DNA from: Paracoccaceae bacterium
GTDB taxonomy: Bacteria; Pseudomonadota; Alphaproteobacteria; Rhodobacterales; Rhodobacteraceae
Direction of reading: 5' to 3'
NCBI GenBank assembly: GCA_030148005.1
Contig: JASBUI010000019.1
Location: forward strand, 124,001 to 188,000
Length of the DNA: 64,000 nt
Part shown: positions 28,960 through 39,655 of the stretch, in pieces
How positions within the stretch are numbered: position 1 is the stretch's first letter
Layout: every line of letters begins with the position of its first letter
Notes under the pieces: generated by a model
What the model was told of the DNA's origin: nothing
The model's database searches: none
What the model saw: the letters and a program-made list of their open reading frames with translations, nothing else
Program-made: the position numbers and the translations under genes

Positions 28960-29969
28960 GCGACGCGCTGAAACCGCTTATCGGCGCTGCCGCTGACCGC
29001 GCCCTGACCCGCGACGAGGCCGAAACCGCCTTTGGCATCCTTTTTGACGGCGAGGCCACGCCAAGCCAGATCGGCGGGCTTTTGATGGCGCTGCGCACAC
29101 GCGGCGAAACGGTGGGTGAATATGCCGCCGCGGCGGCGGTGATGCGGGCCAAGTGCAACCCGGTCAAGGCGCCAGAAGGGGCGATCGACATTGTCGGCAC
29201 CGGCGGCGATGGCAAGGGCACGCTGAACATATCGACGGCAACCGCCTTTGTCGTGGCAGGCGCAGGCGTTGTGGTGGCCAAGCATGGCAACCGCAACCTT
29301 TCGTCAAAATCCGGCGCAGCAGACGCCCTTGGCCAGATGGGGATCGAAGTTATGGTCGGCCCGGCGGTTGTGGAACGTGCCCTGCGCGAGGTCGGCATCG
29401 GCTTCATGATGGCGCCGATGCACCACCCGGCGATCAAACATGTCATGCCGACGCGGGCCGAACTGGGTACGCGCACGATCTTTAACATTCTTGGGCCGCT
29501 GACCAATCCCGCTGGCGTCAAACGCCAACTGACGGGCGCGTTTTCGCGCGCGCTGATCCGCCCGATGGCCGAAACGCTCGCCGCGCTTGGCAGTGATCGG
29601 GCCTGGCTGGTGCATGGCAGCGATGGCACGGATGAGCTGGCGATCTCGGGCGTAAGCTATATTGCAGAGCTGCGCGATGGCGCGGTATCCGAGATCGAAA
29701 TTCATCCCGAGGACGCGGGCCTGCCCGAACATCCGTTCGAGGCCATTCTGGGCGGCACGCCCGAAGAAAACGGCAAGGCCTTTCGCGCGCTTCTTGAGGG
29801 CGAAGCTTCGGCCTATCGCGACGCGGTTCTTCTGAATGCCGCCGCCGCCCTTGTAGTGGCAGGCGCGGCAAGTGATCTTGTTCAGGGCCGCGACATGGCG
29901 ATCGAGGCGATCGACAGCGGCAAAGCGCTGGAAAAGGTTCAGGGGCTGGCGCGGGTCACCTCGGGATAA
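28956..29969 (+). CDS. trpD: Anthranilate phosphoribosyltransferase
   Basis: [53 protein letters not shown] overlap with trpG. Confidence 0.97.
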   Translation: MSDALKPLIGAAADRALTRDEAETAFGILFDGEATPSQIGGLLMALRTRGETVGEYAAAAAVMRAKCNPVKAPEGAIDIVGTGGDGKGTLNISTATAFVVAGAGVVVAKHGNRNLSSKSGAADALGQMGIEVMVGPAVVERALREVGIGFMMAPMHHPAIKHVMPTRAELGTRTIFNILGPLTNPAGVKRQLTGAFSRALIRPMAETLAALGSDRAWLVHGSDGTDELAISGVSYIAELRDGAVSEIEIHPEDAGLPEHPFEAILGGTPEENGKAFRALLEGEASAYRDAVLLNAAAALVVAGAASDLVQGRDMAIEAIDSGKALEKVQGLARVTSG

Positions 29970-30057
29970 GCCGCCTTCGCGGCATCGCGCCGCGCAAGGC
30001 CCCTGCAAGGCGTTGCAATCTCTTCCAATCCGCCCAAAGGCAGGCTATCTGACGTTC

Positions 30058-30867
30058 ATGAGCACAATTCTGGACAAGATCAAAGCCTACAAGCTTGAAG
30101 AGGTCGCTGAGCGCAAGGCCACGCGCCCTTTGTCTGCTGTAGAAGACGCCGCCCGAAGCGCTCCGGCGCCGCGCGGCTTTGCCAAGCAGCTTATCGAAGC
30201 GACGCGCCAGGGCTATGGTCTGATTGCCGAGATCAAGAAGGCCAGCCCGTCCAAGGGGCTGATCCGGGCCGATTTCGATCCTCCCGAGCTGGCCAAGGCC
30301 TATGCCGAGGGCGGCGCGACCTGCCTTTCGGTTCTCACTGATACGCCGTCCTTTCAGGGGCAGGACAGTTTCCTGACGGCCGCTCACAAGGCGGTCAAAC
30401 TTCCGATCCTGCGCAAGGACTTTATGTATGACACCTATCAGGTGGCCGAGGCGCGGGCACTGAATGCCGACTGCATATTGATCATCATGGCCAGCGTCAG
30501 CGACGCGCAGGCCGTAGAGCTTGAGAATGCGGCAGAAGCTTGGGGCATGGATGTGCTGGTCGAAGTGCATAATGAGGCCGAGCTTGAGCGCGCAGAGGCG
30601 CTTAAATCCCCGCTTTTGGGGATCAATAACCGCGATCTGAACACCTTTGAGACCAATCTCGACACCACGCGCCGCCTTGCGCGGATGGCAACGGCCGAGC
30701 GTGTGATCGTATCGGAATCGGGTCTAAGCACGCCTGAACATCTGGCCGATATGGCCCGCTATGGCGCCCGCGCATTCCTGATCGGCGAGGCCCTGATGCG
30801 GCAGCAGGATGTCACGGCGGCAACACGCGCGCTATTGGCCAATCCCCTGACGCCGGGAAGCTTTTGA
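30058..30867 (+). CDS. trpC: Indole-3-glycerol phosphate synthase
   Basis: [62 protein letters not shown]. Confidence 0.97.
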   Translation: MSTILDKIKAYKLEEVAERKATRPLSAVEDAARSAPAPRGFAKQLIEATRQGYGLIAEIKKASPSKGLIRADFDPPELAKAYAEGGATCLSVLTDTPSFQGQDSFLTAAHKAVKLPILRKDFMYDTYQVAEARALNADCILIIMASVSDAQAVELENAAEAWGMDVLVEVHNEAELERAEALKSPLLGINNRDLNTFETNLDTTRRLARMATAERVIVSESGLSTPEHLADMARYGARAFLIGEALMRQQDVTAATRALLANPLTPGSF

Positions 30868-31343
30868 TGGCTGAGCTGACCCATTTCGATGCCAAGGGCG
30901 ATGCCCATATGGTCGATGTTTCGGAAAAATCGGTCACTGACCGGATTGCCGTGGCCGAAGGCTATGTGAAGATGAGCCTGCAAACCCTTGAAATTGCAAC
31001 CAAAGGCACCGCCAAAAAGGGCGATGTCATGGGCATTGCACGTATTGCGGGCATCATGGGGGCGAAAAAGACAAGCGATCTGATCCCGCTTTGCCATCCG
31101 CTGGCCATCACGCGCGTCGCCGTGGATCTTGAGCCTGATGCGGAACTGCCGGGAATACGGATCACGGCGACCGTCAAGACCACCGGCCAGACCGGCGTCG
31201 AGATGGAGGCGCTGACAGCTGTGTCGACAGCGGCGCTTACGGTCTATGACATGCTGAAGGCGGTTGAGAAATCCATGGTGATCTCGCAGGTCCGGCTGAA
31301 GCTGAAAGAAGGCGGAAAATCAGGCCGTTACGAGGCGACATGA
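30867..31343 (+). CDS. moaC: Cyclic pyranopterin monophosphate synthase
   Basis: [69 protein letters not shown]. Confidence 0.97.
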   Translation: MAELTHFDAKGDAHMVDVSEKSVTDRIAVAEGYVKMSLQTLEIATKGTAKKGDVMGIARIAGIMGAKKTSDLIPLCHPLAITRVAVDLEPDAELPGIRITATVKTTGQTGVEMEALTAVSTAALTVYDMLKAVEKSMVISQVRLKLKEGGKSGRYEAT

Positions 31344-32512
31344 TCTCTGTCGAACAGGCGCTTTCGGCGCTTCTGGACCTTGTTGAACCGCTATCTGTCG
31401 AAGAGGTCGATCTTGCAGAAGCAGGCGGGCGCGTTCTGGCGCGGCCCGCAACCGCGACGCGGGATCAGCCGCCCTTTGCCGCCTCGGCGATGGATGGCTA
31501 TGCGCTTTGCGCCGATGAGGCTAAGCCGGGCGCAAGGTTCACTGTCATCGGCGAATCCGCTGCAGGGCACGGCTTTTCCGGCAAGATCGGCGCGGGACAG
31601 GCCGCGCGCATCTTTACCGGCGCACCTGTGCCCGAAGGCGCGGACCGCATCGTCATTCAGGAAGACGTGCAGCGCGATGGCGACACGATCACCCTGAAGG
31701 ATAATCTGGACAGCGCCTTTTACCTGCGCCCTGCTGGCGGCGATTTCGCGGCTGGCGCGGCGCTAGAGGCCCCTTGCCTGCTTGGCCCATCTGAAATTGC
31801 ACTGCTCGCGGCCATGAACGTTGCAAAGGTCCATGTCCGGCGCCGGCCGCAGATCGCGATCATGGCCACGGGGGATGAGCTTGTGATGCCCGGCGAAAAC
31901 CCCGGCCCGGATCAGATCATCGCCTCAAACTCTTTCGGGCTTAAGGTTCTGGTGGAAGGCGCTGGCGCTCAGGCGCGGATGCTGCCCATTGCCCGTGACA
32001 CCAAGGCTTCGCTTGAAACGGCCTTCGGGCTGGCGCGCGGTGCGGACCTTATCGTGACAATCGGCGGGGCCTCTGAAGGGGACCATGATCTTGTCGGTCA
32101 GGTGGCCGCAGATCTTGGGATGGACCGCGCCTTTTACAAGGTTGCGATGCGCCCGGGAAAACCGATCATGGCCGGCCGGCTGTCGGATGCGGCGATGTGC
32201 GGGCTGCCCGGGAACCCGGTGTCTGCGCTTGTCTGCGGGCAGGTCTTTCTGATCCCGATGATCCGCAAGATGCTGGGACTTGGAAGCGCGCCGATGCAGC
32301 GCCTTCGCGCGCCCCTTGCCCGCGATATAAGCGGCAACGGACCGCGAGAGCACTATATGCGCGCCCGGCTTGACCAGAACGGCATCGCGCCTTTCGAAAA
32401 GCAGGACAGCTCGCTTCTGACCGTGCTTAGCGCGGCCAACGCTTTGCTGATCCGCCCGCCCCACGATGGCGCGCGCAAGGCTGGCGAGACGGTCGAGTAT
32501 ATCCCGCTTTAG
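31340..32512 (+). CDS. moeA: Molybdopterin molybdotransferase
   Basis: [61 protein letters not shown]; coupled to moaC. Confidence 0.96.
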   Translation: MISVEQALSALLDLVEPLSVEEVDLAEAGGRVLARPATATRDQPPFAASAMDGYALCADEAKPGARFTVIGESAAGHGFSGKIGAGQAARIFTGAPVPEGADRIVIQEDVQRDGDTITLKDNLDSAFYLRPAGGDFAAGAALEAPCLLGPSEIALLAAMNVAKVHVRRRPQIAIMATGDELVMPGENPGPDQIIASNSFGLKVLVEGAGAQARMLPIARDTKASLETAFGLARGADLIVTIGGASEGDHDLVGQVAADLGMDRAFYKVAMRPGKPIMAGRLSDAAMCGLPGNPVSALVCGQVFLIPMIRKMLGLGSAPMQRLRAPLARDISGNGPREHYMRARLDQNGIAPFEKQDSSLLTVLSAANALLIRPPHDGARKAGETVEYIPL

Positions 32513-32554
32513 GTCCGCGTCTTGGGCCAGGAACCTGCCTTTTCAAGCAAATTG

Positions 32555-32594
32555 TTGACACAAACGGGGAACATGGTAAGAACATGACCAGAAC
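32555..32594 (+). promoter_or_regulatory. lexA promoter with two overlapping alphaproteobacterial SOS boxes
   Basis: TTGACA (32555-32560); GAAC-N7-GAAC-N7-GAAC at 32569, 32580, 32591. Confidence 0.88.
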
Positions 32595-32637
32595 GTGCTG
32601 AGATATCGCACAAGTTTATGGTGGAGGTTCGACCGAC

Positions 32638-33324
32638 ATGTTGACCAAGAAACAGCTGGAACTTCTGAGTTTCATTCACAAGCGGGTGCAGCGCGATGGC
32701 GTGCCGCCCTCTTTCGACGAAATGAAGGAAGCGCTTGATTTAAGGTCGAAATCCGGGATCCACCGCCTGATCACCGCACTTGAAGAGCGCGGGTTCATTC
32801 GCAGGCTGGCCCACCGGGCCCGCGCGATTGAAATCGTCCGCCTGCCCGACAGCATGGACAAGGGCGGCTTTACCCCCCGCGTTATCGAAGGCGACAGAGG
32901 GGCGCCGCCACCGGCGGCCATGTCGGTTGAACCCATCCACGCGATGGAACTGCCCGTCATGGGGCGCATCGCCGCCGGTACGCCGATCGCCGCGATCAGC
33001 GAGGTGTCGCACAACGTTGCTGTTCCGGGATCGATGCTTAGCGGCGGCGATCACCACTATGCGCTTGAAGTCAAAGGCGATTCCATGATCGACGCGGGCA
33101 TCAACGACGGTGATGTCGTGGTCATTCGCGAAACCTCGACCGCCGACAATGGCGATATCGTCGTGGCGTTGGTCGATGGGCAGGAAGCAACGCTGAAACG
33201 GTTCCGCCGCAAGGGCGCGGCAATAGCGCTTGAGGCGGCAAACCCGGCCTATGAGACGCGGGTGTTTCATGACGATCAGGTCAAGGTTCAGGGGCGTCTT
33301 GTGGGGCTTATCCGCACCTACTGA
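32638..33324 (+). CDS. lexA: LexA repressor
   Basis: [74 protein letters not shown] peptidase motif. Confidence 0.97.
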   Translation: MLTKKQLELLSFIHKRVQRDGVPPSFDEMKEALDLRSKSGIHRLITALEERGFIRRLAHRARAIEIVRLPDSMDKGGFTPRVIEGDRGAPPPAAMSVEPIHAMELPVMGRIAAGTPIAAISEVSHNVAVPGSMLSGGDHHYALEVKGDSMIDAGINDGDVVVIRETSTADNGDIVVALVDGQEATLKRFRRKGAAIALEAANPAYETRVFHDDQVKVQGRLVGLIRTY

Positions 33325-33328
33325 CGGG

Positions 33329-35413
33329 TTACTGGCGGCGCGGTGTGCGCCGCGCCACAGGCCTGTTCCACAGCCGCCTGCCCGCGCTTTGGCGGGCGGT
33401 GCGCACGCTTAGGGCCCCATCCTTTTCATAGATTGCAAGCGCGCCCGAAGCCGCAAGGCGTGCAGCGTCCCAAATCACACAGTTACCGGCGGCATCCGCT
33501 TTTGCCGGAAGGATGATCCAGACACCACCTGTGCATTCGGCGCCGATGCGGCCCGCGGCGGCCTTGCCCGACAGGTGCAGAAAGTCCTGCCTGCCCAGCG
33601 AGAAGCGAAGCGCGCCCTTCTCTCCGCCGATCCCGCCGATCCCGCCACGCTGAAACGCTGCCAGCTGCGGGGCGGTGTCTCCGTCATTCTCAAGCCAGCT
33701 TTTGGCGACAAAGCCCTGCCCCTTTGCCTTGCTAAGCGCCCTGCCCTCAGGCGTCATCAGCCCGAAAATCTCTCCGCCGCCAGAAATAAGAAGCGCGGGG
33801 CGATCGGTTTGGGACCAGATTGCAAAACCGGCGGCGGCAAGGGGGATGCCCAAAAGCCGAAGCCGGCCCTGCCAGATGATGATGGTCAGCCCGCCAAGGG
33901 CGATCAGCGCCAGAACCATCGGCGCGGGCGTTGGCACATGCGAGGTGGCGCCATCGATACCCGCAACCCAATGGGTGACACCAAGGATCCAGTTAATCGA
34001 TACCTCCATCACCCAAAGCCCCAGTTGCGCAAGGCCTAGGGAGTACAAAAGCGCGGTCAGAACTGCGGCCGGAATGACGATACTGCCCATCACCGGCACC
34101 GTCAGCAGGTTGGCCAAAAGCCCGTACTGCGCGATCTGATTGAAATGCACCGCCGCAATCGGTGCGGTTGCCGCCCCCGCAACAGCCGAGGACACCACAA
34201 GCGCCACCACCGGGCGCAGCCATCCGGGCATTCGCGTGTTCAGCGCGGTGTGGTCGCGAATTGCGCCAAATACCGCGACCAGCGCGGTCGTTGCGGCAAA
34301 AGACATCTGAAAGCCCGGCCCGGTCAACGCCTCGGGGCGCAGCAGCAAAAGGATGATTGCGGCCATGGCCACGGCCCGCAGGGTCATCGCCTTTCTGTCC
34401 AAAAGGACCGCCGTCAGCATCACCGCGACCATCACAAAGGCCCGCTGGGTCGCGACGTTCCCGCCAGAGAGGGCAAGGTAGATGGCCGCCACGATCATCG
34501 CCAGCGCGGCGCCGATCTTTTTGACCGGAAGGCGCAGGGCAACATAAGGCACCAGCGCCAGACCATAACGCAGGGCGGCAAAGACAAAGCCGGTCAATAG
34601 CCCCATGTGCAGCCCCGAAATGGCCAGGAGGTGCGCAAGGTTGGATGCGCGCAGGTCCTTGAGCGTCTCAATCCCGATGCCAGAGCGGTCACCGGTGACG
34701 ATCGCCGCGGCAAAGGCGCCCGCCTCGCCGGGGATGCGCATCTGCATCCAGTTGGAAAGGGCCATGCGGATGCGGTGAATCCAGATGCCCGCGTGACTTG
34801 CCGATGGAGGCTCAAGCGCCAGCGCGGGGGTTCGGGTGTAGCCAACCGCGCCCAGACCTTCGAACCATGCCTTGCGCTGAAAGTCGAAGCCGCCCGGCTC
34901 AACCGGCCCCTGCGGCGGCGACAGGTGGCCTGTCATCATCACCCGCATGCCCGGAAGCGGCGCCAGATACCCCTGCTTGCCGTGCAGCGCCACGCGAACC
35001 CTTGCCGGGGTGCGTTCGGGCGAGGTGTTTTCAAGCACCACCCGATCAAGCGTCAGGCGCGGCTTGTCAGACTGGCTTCGGTCGATGTTGATGATCCGCC
35101 CTTCGATGGGTCCGTAATAGCGAAAGCCAAGTTGCGGGGCGGCGACGCTTTGTGCCCGTAGCCCTGCAAGGATGACGCCGGCCATGATCAGGGCAACGGC
35201 GACAAAAAGCGGGCGAACCCCCTCATCCAGAAAGCGCAGGGCCGCGATGCAAAGAAAGGCGGTCAGCCCAAGTGCTGCATAGACGGGCCAGCGCGGTTCA
35301 ACCGGCAGCACAAAGTAAAGACCGATACCTATTCCCAGAAACACCGGCACCCATGGAAAAAGGTGCCCGCGTTCTTGTTGAAGCGTATCGGCGAGGGTTG
35401 CCAGGGCACGCAC
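33329..35413 (-). CDS. comEC: ComEC/Rec2 family competence protein
   Basis: 694 aa multi-TM; NLAHLLAISGLHMGLLTGFVFAALRYGL; SGGNVATQRAFVMVAVML. Confidence 0.93.
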   Translation of the reverse strand: MRALATLADTLQQERGHLFPWVPVFLGIGIGLYFVLPVEPRWPVYAALGLTAFLCIAALRFLDEGVRPLFVAVALIMAGVILAGLRAQSVAAPQLGFRYYGPIEGRIINIDRSQSDKPRLTLDRVVLENTSPERTPARVRVALHGKQGYLAPLPGMRVMMTGHLSPPQGPVEPGGFDFQRKAWFEGLGAVGYTRTPALALEPPSASHAGIWIHRIRMALSNWMQMRIPGEAGAFAAAIVTGDRSGIGIETLKDLRASNLAHLLAISGLHMGLLTGFVFAALRYGLALVPYVALRLPVKKIGAALAMIVAAIYLALSGGNVATQRAFVMVAVMLTAVLLDRKAMTLRAVAMAAIILLLLRPEALTGPGFQMSFAATTALVAVFGAIRDHTALNTRMPGWLRPVVALVVSSAVAGAATAPIAAVHFNQIAQYGLLANLLTVPVMGSIVIPAAVLTALLYSLGLAQLGLWVMEVSINWILGVTHWVAGIDGATSHVPTPAPMVLALIALGGLTIIIWQGRLRLLGIPLAAAGFAIWSQTDRPALLISGGGEIFGLMTPEGRALSKAKGQGFVAKSWLENDGDTAPQLAAFQRGGIGGIGGEKGALRFSLGRQDFLHLSGKAAAGRIGAECTGGVWIILPAKADAAGNCVIWDAARLAASGALAIYEKDGALSVRTARQSAGRRLWNRPVARRTPRRQ

Positions 35414-35488
35414 CCTTGTTCTCTCCTGCCCATGTCGGTATCGGTCTGCAAGTTAGGCCCACCATGGTTTCCAAAAGGTTAATCACCA

Positions 35489-36892
35489 ATGTCCGAGCGT
35501 CCCATCGTCACCCGTTTCGCCCCCTCGCCCACGGGCTATCTGCACATCGGCGGGGCACGGACCGCGCTGTTCAACTGGCTTTATGCGCGCGGGCGCGGCG
35601 GCAAGTTCCTGCTTCGGATCGAAGACACCGACCGCGAACGCTCTACGCCCGAGGCGACGGCGGCGATCCTGCGCGGGATGGATTGGCTGGGCCTTGATCA
35701 TGATGGCGAGGCTGTAAGCCAGTTCGAGGGCGCTGCCCGTCACGCCGAGGTGGCCCATGCAATGCTGGACGCGGGCCACGCCTATAAATGCTTTTCGACG
35801 CAGGATGAGATTGCCGCCTTCCGCGAAGCGGCGCGCGCCGAAGGCCGATCCACGCTTTTCCTCTCGCCCTGGCGCGACACGGACCCTTCTAAGCATCCCG
35901 ATCTGCCTTTCGTAATCCGGCTTAAGGCGCCCCGCACGGGCGAGACGGTGATCGAGGATCAGGTGCAGGGCCGCGTGGTTTGGCAGAACGATCAGCTTGA
36001 TGACATGATTTGTTTACGTTCCGACGGTACCCCCACCTACATGCTGGCTGTTGTGGTGGACGATCATGATATGGGCGTAACGCATGTGATCCGGGGCGAT
36101 GACCATCTGGCCAATGCCGCGCGCCAAAGCCTTGTCTATCAGGCAATGGGCTGGGACGTGCCGGTTTGGGCCCATATTCCGCTGATCCACGGGCCCGACG
36201 GCAAGAAACTGTCCAAGCGCCACGGCGCGCTTGGGGTCGAGGAATATCAGGCGATGGGTTATCCCGCCGCCGGCGTTCGCAACTATCTGGCCCGGCTTGG
36301 CTGGAGCCATGGGGATGATGAGTTCTTTACCGACGATCAGGCAAAATCCTGGTTTGATTTCAATGGAATCGGCAAGTCCCCGGCGCGTTTCGACTTTAAG
36401 AAACTGGACAATCTTTCGGGCCAGCACATCGCGGCGGCGGATGATGCTGCGCTGCTGCACGAAATTGAGGCCTTTCAGAAGGTGCGGAGTGCACCTGCGT
36501 TCGACAATGAACAAAAAACCTTACTTCTTGCCGGAATGTACTGTCTGAAAGAACGCGCCAAAACATTTCCTGAACTTCTTGAAAAGGCTCACTTTATTCT
36601 GGGCAAACGCCCGTTTGAGCCCGACGAAAAGGCGGCGGCGGCCCTTGATGATGTATCCCGCGGTATACTGTTAGAATTGACGCCGCACCTGCAAAATGCT
36701 AGCTGGAACCGCGACACGCTGGAGGCGATCGTTGCCCAGGTTGCCGAGGCTCATGACCTCAAGCTGGGCAAGCTTGCCGCACCGCTCCGCGCCGCAATTG
36801 CCGGCCGGGCCGTAACACCCAGTGTTTTCGACATGATGCTCGTCATCGGCCGGGAGGAAACGATTGCCCGGCTGAAGGACGCTACGCAATAA
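35489..36892 (+). CDS. gltX: Glutamyl-tRNA synthetase
   Basis: [44 protein letters not shown]. Confidence 0.97.
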   Translation: MSERPIVTRFAPSPTGYLHIGGARTALFNWLYARGRGGKFLLRIEDTDRERSTPEATAAILRGMDWLGLDHDGEAVSQFEGAARHAEVAHAMLDAGHAYKCFSTQDEIAAFREAARAEGRSTLFLSPWRDTDPSKHPDLPFVIRLKAPRTGETVIEDQVQGRVVWQNDQLDDMICLRSDGTPTYMLAVVVDDHDMGVTHVIRGDDHLANAARQSLVYQAMGWDVPVWAHIPLIHGPDGKKLSKRHGALGVEEYQAMGYPAAGVRNYLARLGWSHGDDEFFTDDQAKSWFDFNGIGKSPARFDFKKLDNLSGQHIAAADDAALLHEIEAFQKVRSAPAFDNEQKTLLLAGMYCLKERAKTFPELLEKAHFILGKRPFEPDEKAAAALDDVSRGILLELTPHLQNASWNRDTLEAIVAQVAEAHDLKLGKLAAPLRAAIAGRAVTPSVFDMMLVIGREETIARLKDATQ

Positions 36893-36913
36893 AAGGGCTT
36901 TTTGGGCCCTTTT
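36891..36913 (+). terminator. Terminator downstream of gltX
   Basis: AAAAGGGC/GCCCTTTT stem. Confidence 0.65.
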
Positions 36914-36955
36914 GAATGACCGCCCACCACAGAGGTGGGCGCCACGAAAGGGACT

Positions 36956-38260
36956 ATGATGCAGGATAATTCAGTTACAAAGACTGCGAAGCTGACGATT
37001 GACGGCAAGGAATTTGATCTGCCGATCTACTCGCCCACCTTGGGCCCTGATGTGATTGATGTGCGTAAGCTTTACGCGCAGGCGAATGTGTTTACCTACG
37101 ATCCCGGCTTCACCTCGACGGCGGCCACCGACAGCTCGATCACCTTTATCGATGGCGATAAGGGAGAGCTTTTGCATCGCGGCTACCCGATCGACCAGCT
37201 CGCCGAAAAGTCTCATTTTCTCGAAGTTTGCTACCTGCTTCTTTATGGCGCCCTTCCAACCGCGCTTGAGCTGGACGACTTTGAAAGCCGTGTGACCAGC
37301 CACACCATGCTGCATGAGCAGATGATGTACCTTTTCCGCGGGTTCCGCCGCGATGCGCATCCTATGGCGATCATGGTGGGCGTTGTGGGCGCTATGTCGG
37401 CCTTTTATCACGACAGCACCGACATCACCGATCCCTGGCAGCGTGAGGTCGCTTCGATCCGCCTGATTGCAAAGATGCCGACGATCGCCGCGATGGCCTA
37501 TAAGTATTCGGTTGGTCAGCCCTTCGTCTATCCGCGCAACAACCTCGATTATGCCTCGAACTTCCTGCAGATGTGCTTTTCGGTTCCGGCAGAGGATTAT
37601 GAGGTCAACCCGATCCTCAGCCGCGCGATGGACCGTATCTTTACGCTGCACGCCGATCACGAACAGAACGCGTCAACCTCGACCGTGCGACTGGCGTCTT
37701 CGTCCGGGGCAAACCCGTTTGCCTGTATTGCCGCTGGTATCGCCTGTCTTTGGGGCCCGGCACATGGCGGCGCCAATCAGGCCTGTCTTGAGATGCTGCG
37801 CGAGATCGGGACGGTCGACAAGATCCCCGAGTATATCGCACGCGCCAAGGACAAGAACGATCCGTTCCGCCTGATGGGCTTTGGCCACCGCGTCTACAAG
37901 AACTTTGATCCGCGCGCCAAGGTGATGAAACAGTCCGCCGACGAGGTTCTTGATCTCTTGGGCATCCACGACAACCCGACGCTTCAGGTTGCCAAGGAGC
38001 TGGAAAAGATTGCGCTAAGCGATCCTTACTTCATCGAAAAGAAACTCTATCCGAATGTCGATTTCTATTCGGGTATCATTCTGGATGCGATGGGCTTTCC
38101 CACCTCGATGTTCACGCCGATCTTTGCGGTCGCGCGGACCGTCGGCTGGATTTCCCAGTGGAAAGAGATGATCGAAGATCCGGCGATGAAGATCGGCCGC
38201 CCGCGTCAGCTTTACTGCGGCGCAACCGCCCGCGACTATGTGGATGTCGAAAACCGCTAA
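36956..38260 (+). CDS. gltA: Citrate synthase
   Basis: [69 protein letters not shown] upstream. Confidence 0.97.
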   Translation: MMQDNSVTKTAKLTIDGKEFDLPIYSPTLGPDVIDVRKLYAQANVFTYDPGFTSTAATDSSITFIDGDKGELLHRGYPIDQLAEKSHFLEVCYLLLYGALPTALELDDFESRVTSHTMLHEQMMYLFRGFRRDAHPMAIMVGVVGAMSAFYHDSTDITDPWQREVASIRLIAKMPTIAAMAYKYSVGQPFVYPRNNLDYASNFLQMCFSVPAEDYEVNPILSRAMDRIFTLHADHEQNASTSTVRLASSSGANPFACIAAGIACLWGPAHGGANQACLEMLREIGTVDKIPEYIARAKDKNDPFRLMGFGHRVYKNFDPRAKVMKQSADEVLDLLGIHDNPTLQVAKELEKIALSDPYFIEKKLYPNVDFYSGIILDAMGFPTSMFTPIFAVARTVGWISQWKEMIEDPAMKIGRPRQLYCGATARDYVDVENR

Positions 38261-38296
38261 AGTACGCGCGCCCTCAAGGGCGCGCCGCGCCAACAA

Positions 38297-38333
38297 AAAG
38301 CCCCGCCCGGTTATCCCGGCGGGGCTTTCTTTT
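38297..38333 (+). terminator. Strong terminator between gltA and convergent enoyl-CoA hydratase gene
   Basis: AAAGCCCCGCC/GGCGGGGCTTT 11-bp stem plus T-rich tail; likely bidirectional. Confidence 0.88.
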
Positions 38334-38358
38334 GGTCCGGTCTTAGACGGAAAGGCGG

Positions 38359-39135
38359 TCAGCGGCCTTCGTAAGTGGCGGGGCGCTTTTGCAAAAAGGC
38401 CATCACGCCTTCCTTGAAGTCGCGTGTTCTGCCGCATTCGCCCTGCAGACGCGCCTCAAGCGCCAACTGCTCTTCCTGGCTGTTGCCAAAGCTTTCGCGC
38501 AGCGCCGTTTTGACATTGCGATAGGCGACGGTCGGGCCTTCGGCCAGCTTGCGCCCGCGTTCGCGCCAGTGGGCGTCGAAATCGGCATCAGGCACCGCTT
38601 CCCAGATCATGCCCCAGTCGCTGGCCTGCTGCGCCGTGACCTTTTCAGCGAAAAGCGCCGCGCCCATGGCCTTGGCAAAGCCCACCTGACGCGGAAGCCA
38701 GTATGTGCCGCCCGCGTCGGGGATCAGGCCGATCCGGGTAAAGGCCTGCAGAAAATAAGCGCTTTGGCTTGCGATGACGACATCGGCGGAAAGGGCAAGG
38801 TTGGCCCCTGCCCCGGCGCATGGGCCGTTGACGGCGGCAATGGTCGGCACGGGGCAATCATAGATCGCGTTCAGCATCGGCACGTATTCGTCGCGCAGCG
38901 TCCGCTCAATATCAAGGTTCGCCGCGGTCGCCCGGTCGCCAAGGTCCTGCCCTGAACAAAAGCTTTTGCCAGCGCCGGTTATAACAACCGCGCGGGCCTT
39001 TTGACCGGCATCGCGCATCGCATGGGCAATCTCTGCGCGCATCTGCGTGTTCAGCGCGTTCATCACGTCGGGGCGGTTCAATGTCAGAACGGCCAGCCCC
39101 GCATCAATTTCAAGCGATATTGTCGAATAATCCAT
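38359..39135 (-). CDS. Enoyl-CoA hydratase/isomerase family, PaaG-like
   Basis: TLNRPDVMNALNTQM; GKSFCSGQDLGDR; NGPCAGAGANLALSADVVIAS; GLIPDAGGTYWLPR. Confidence 0.88.
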   Translation of the reverse strand: MDYSTISLEIDAGLAVLTLNRPDVMNALNTQMRAEIAHAMRDAGQKARAVVITGAGKSFCSGQDLGDRATAANLDIERTLRDEYVPMLNAIYDCPVPTIAAVNGPCAGAGANLALSADVVIASQSAYFLQAFTRIGLIPDAGGTYWLPRQVGFAKAMGAALFAEKVTAQQASDWGMIWEAVPDADFDAHWRERGRKLAEGPTVAYRNVKTALRESFGNSQEEQLALEARLQGECGRTRDFKEGVMAFLQKRPATYEGR

Positions 39136-39202
39136 TTTCAGCCCTCTTAATCCTTTCGGACAAGATACTGAACTGATCAGTTTAGGAAAGTAAAACCACG
39201 CG

Positions 39203-39655
39203 TCACTCGCGCAAGATTCGATCCAGCTGATCCTTTTCGGCCTCTGTCAGGGCCATTGTGGCCCCCTGTGGCCGGCGGCGGCGCAAGTAAATTGCCGCAA
39301 CCAAAAGGGCTGTGCCCAGCAAAAGCGGCCCGGCCGCCCAGAGGATCAGGGTCGATCCGGTGGCCGGCGGGCTTAAAAGCACGTATTCGCCGTAACGGTC
39401 CACGATGAATTCCACGGCCTCTTTGTTGGTGTCGCCTTCGGTCAGACGCTCGCGCACGAGAATGCGAAGGTCGCGGGCAAAATCAGAGTTGGATTCGTCG
39501 ATCGACTCGTTTCTGCAGACAAGGCATCTTAGCCCCTTGCTGATATCACGGGCCCGCGCCTCAAGCGCCGGGTCCGACAGCATTTCGTCCGGCAGAACCG
39601 CAAAGGCCGGAACCGCCAACATGATCCACAGTATCGCCGCGCGAATAATGCTCAT
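39203..39655 (-). CDS. ccmH: Cytochrome c-type biogenesis protein CcmH
   Basis: GLRCLVCRNESIDESNSDFARDLRILVRERLTEGDTNKEAVEFIVDRYGEYVLL. Confidence 0.95.
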   Translation of the reverse strand: MSIIRAAILWIMLAVPAFAVLPDEMLSDPALEARARDISKGLRCLVCRNESIDESNSDFARDLRILVRERLTEGDTNKEAVEFIVDRYGEYVLLSPPATGSTLILWAAGPLLLGTALLVAAIYLRRRRPQGATMALTEAEKDQLDRILRE

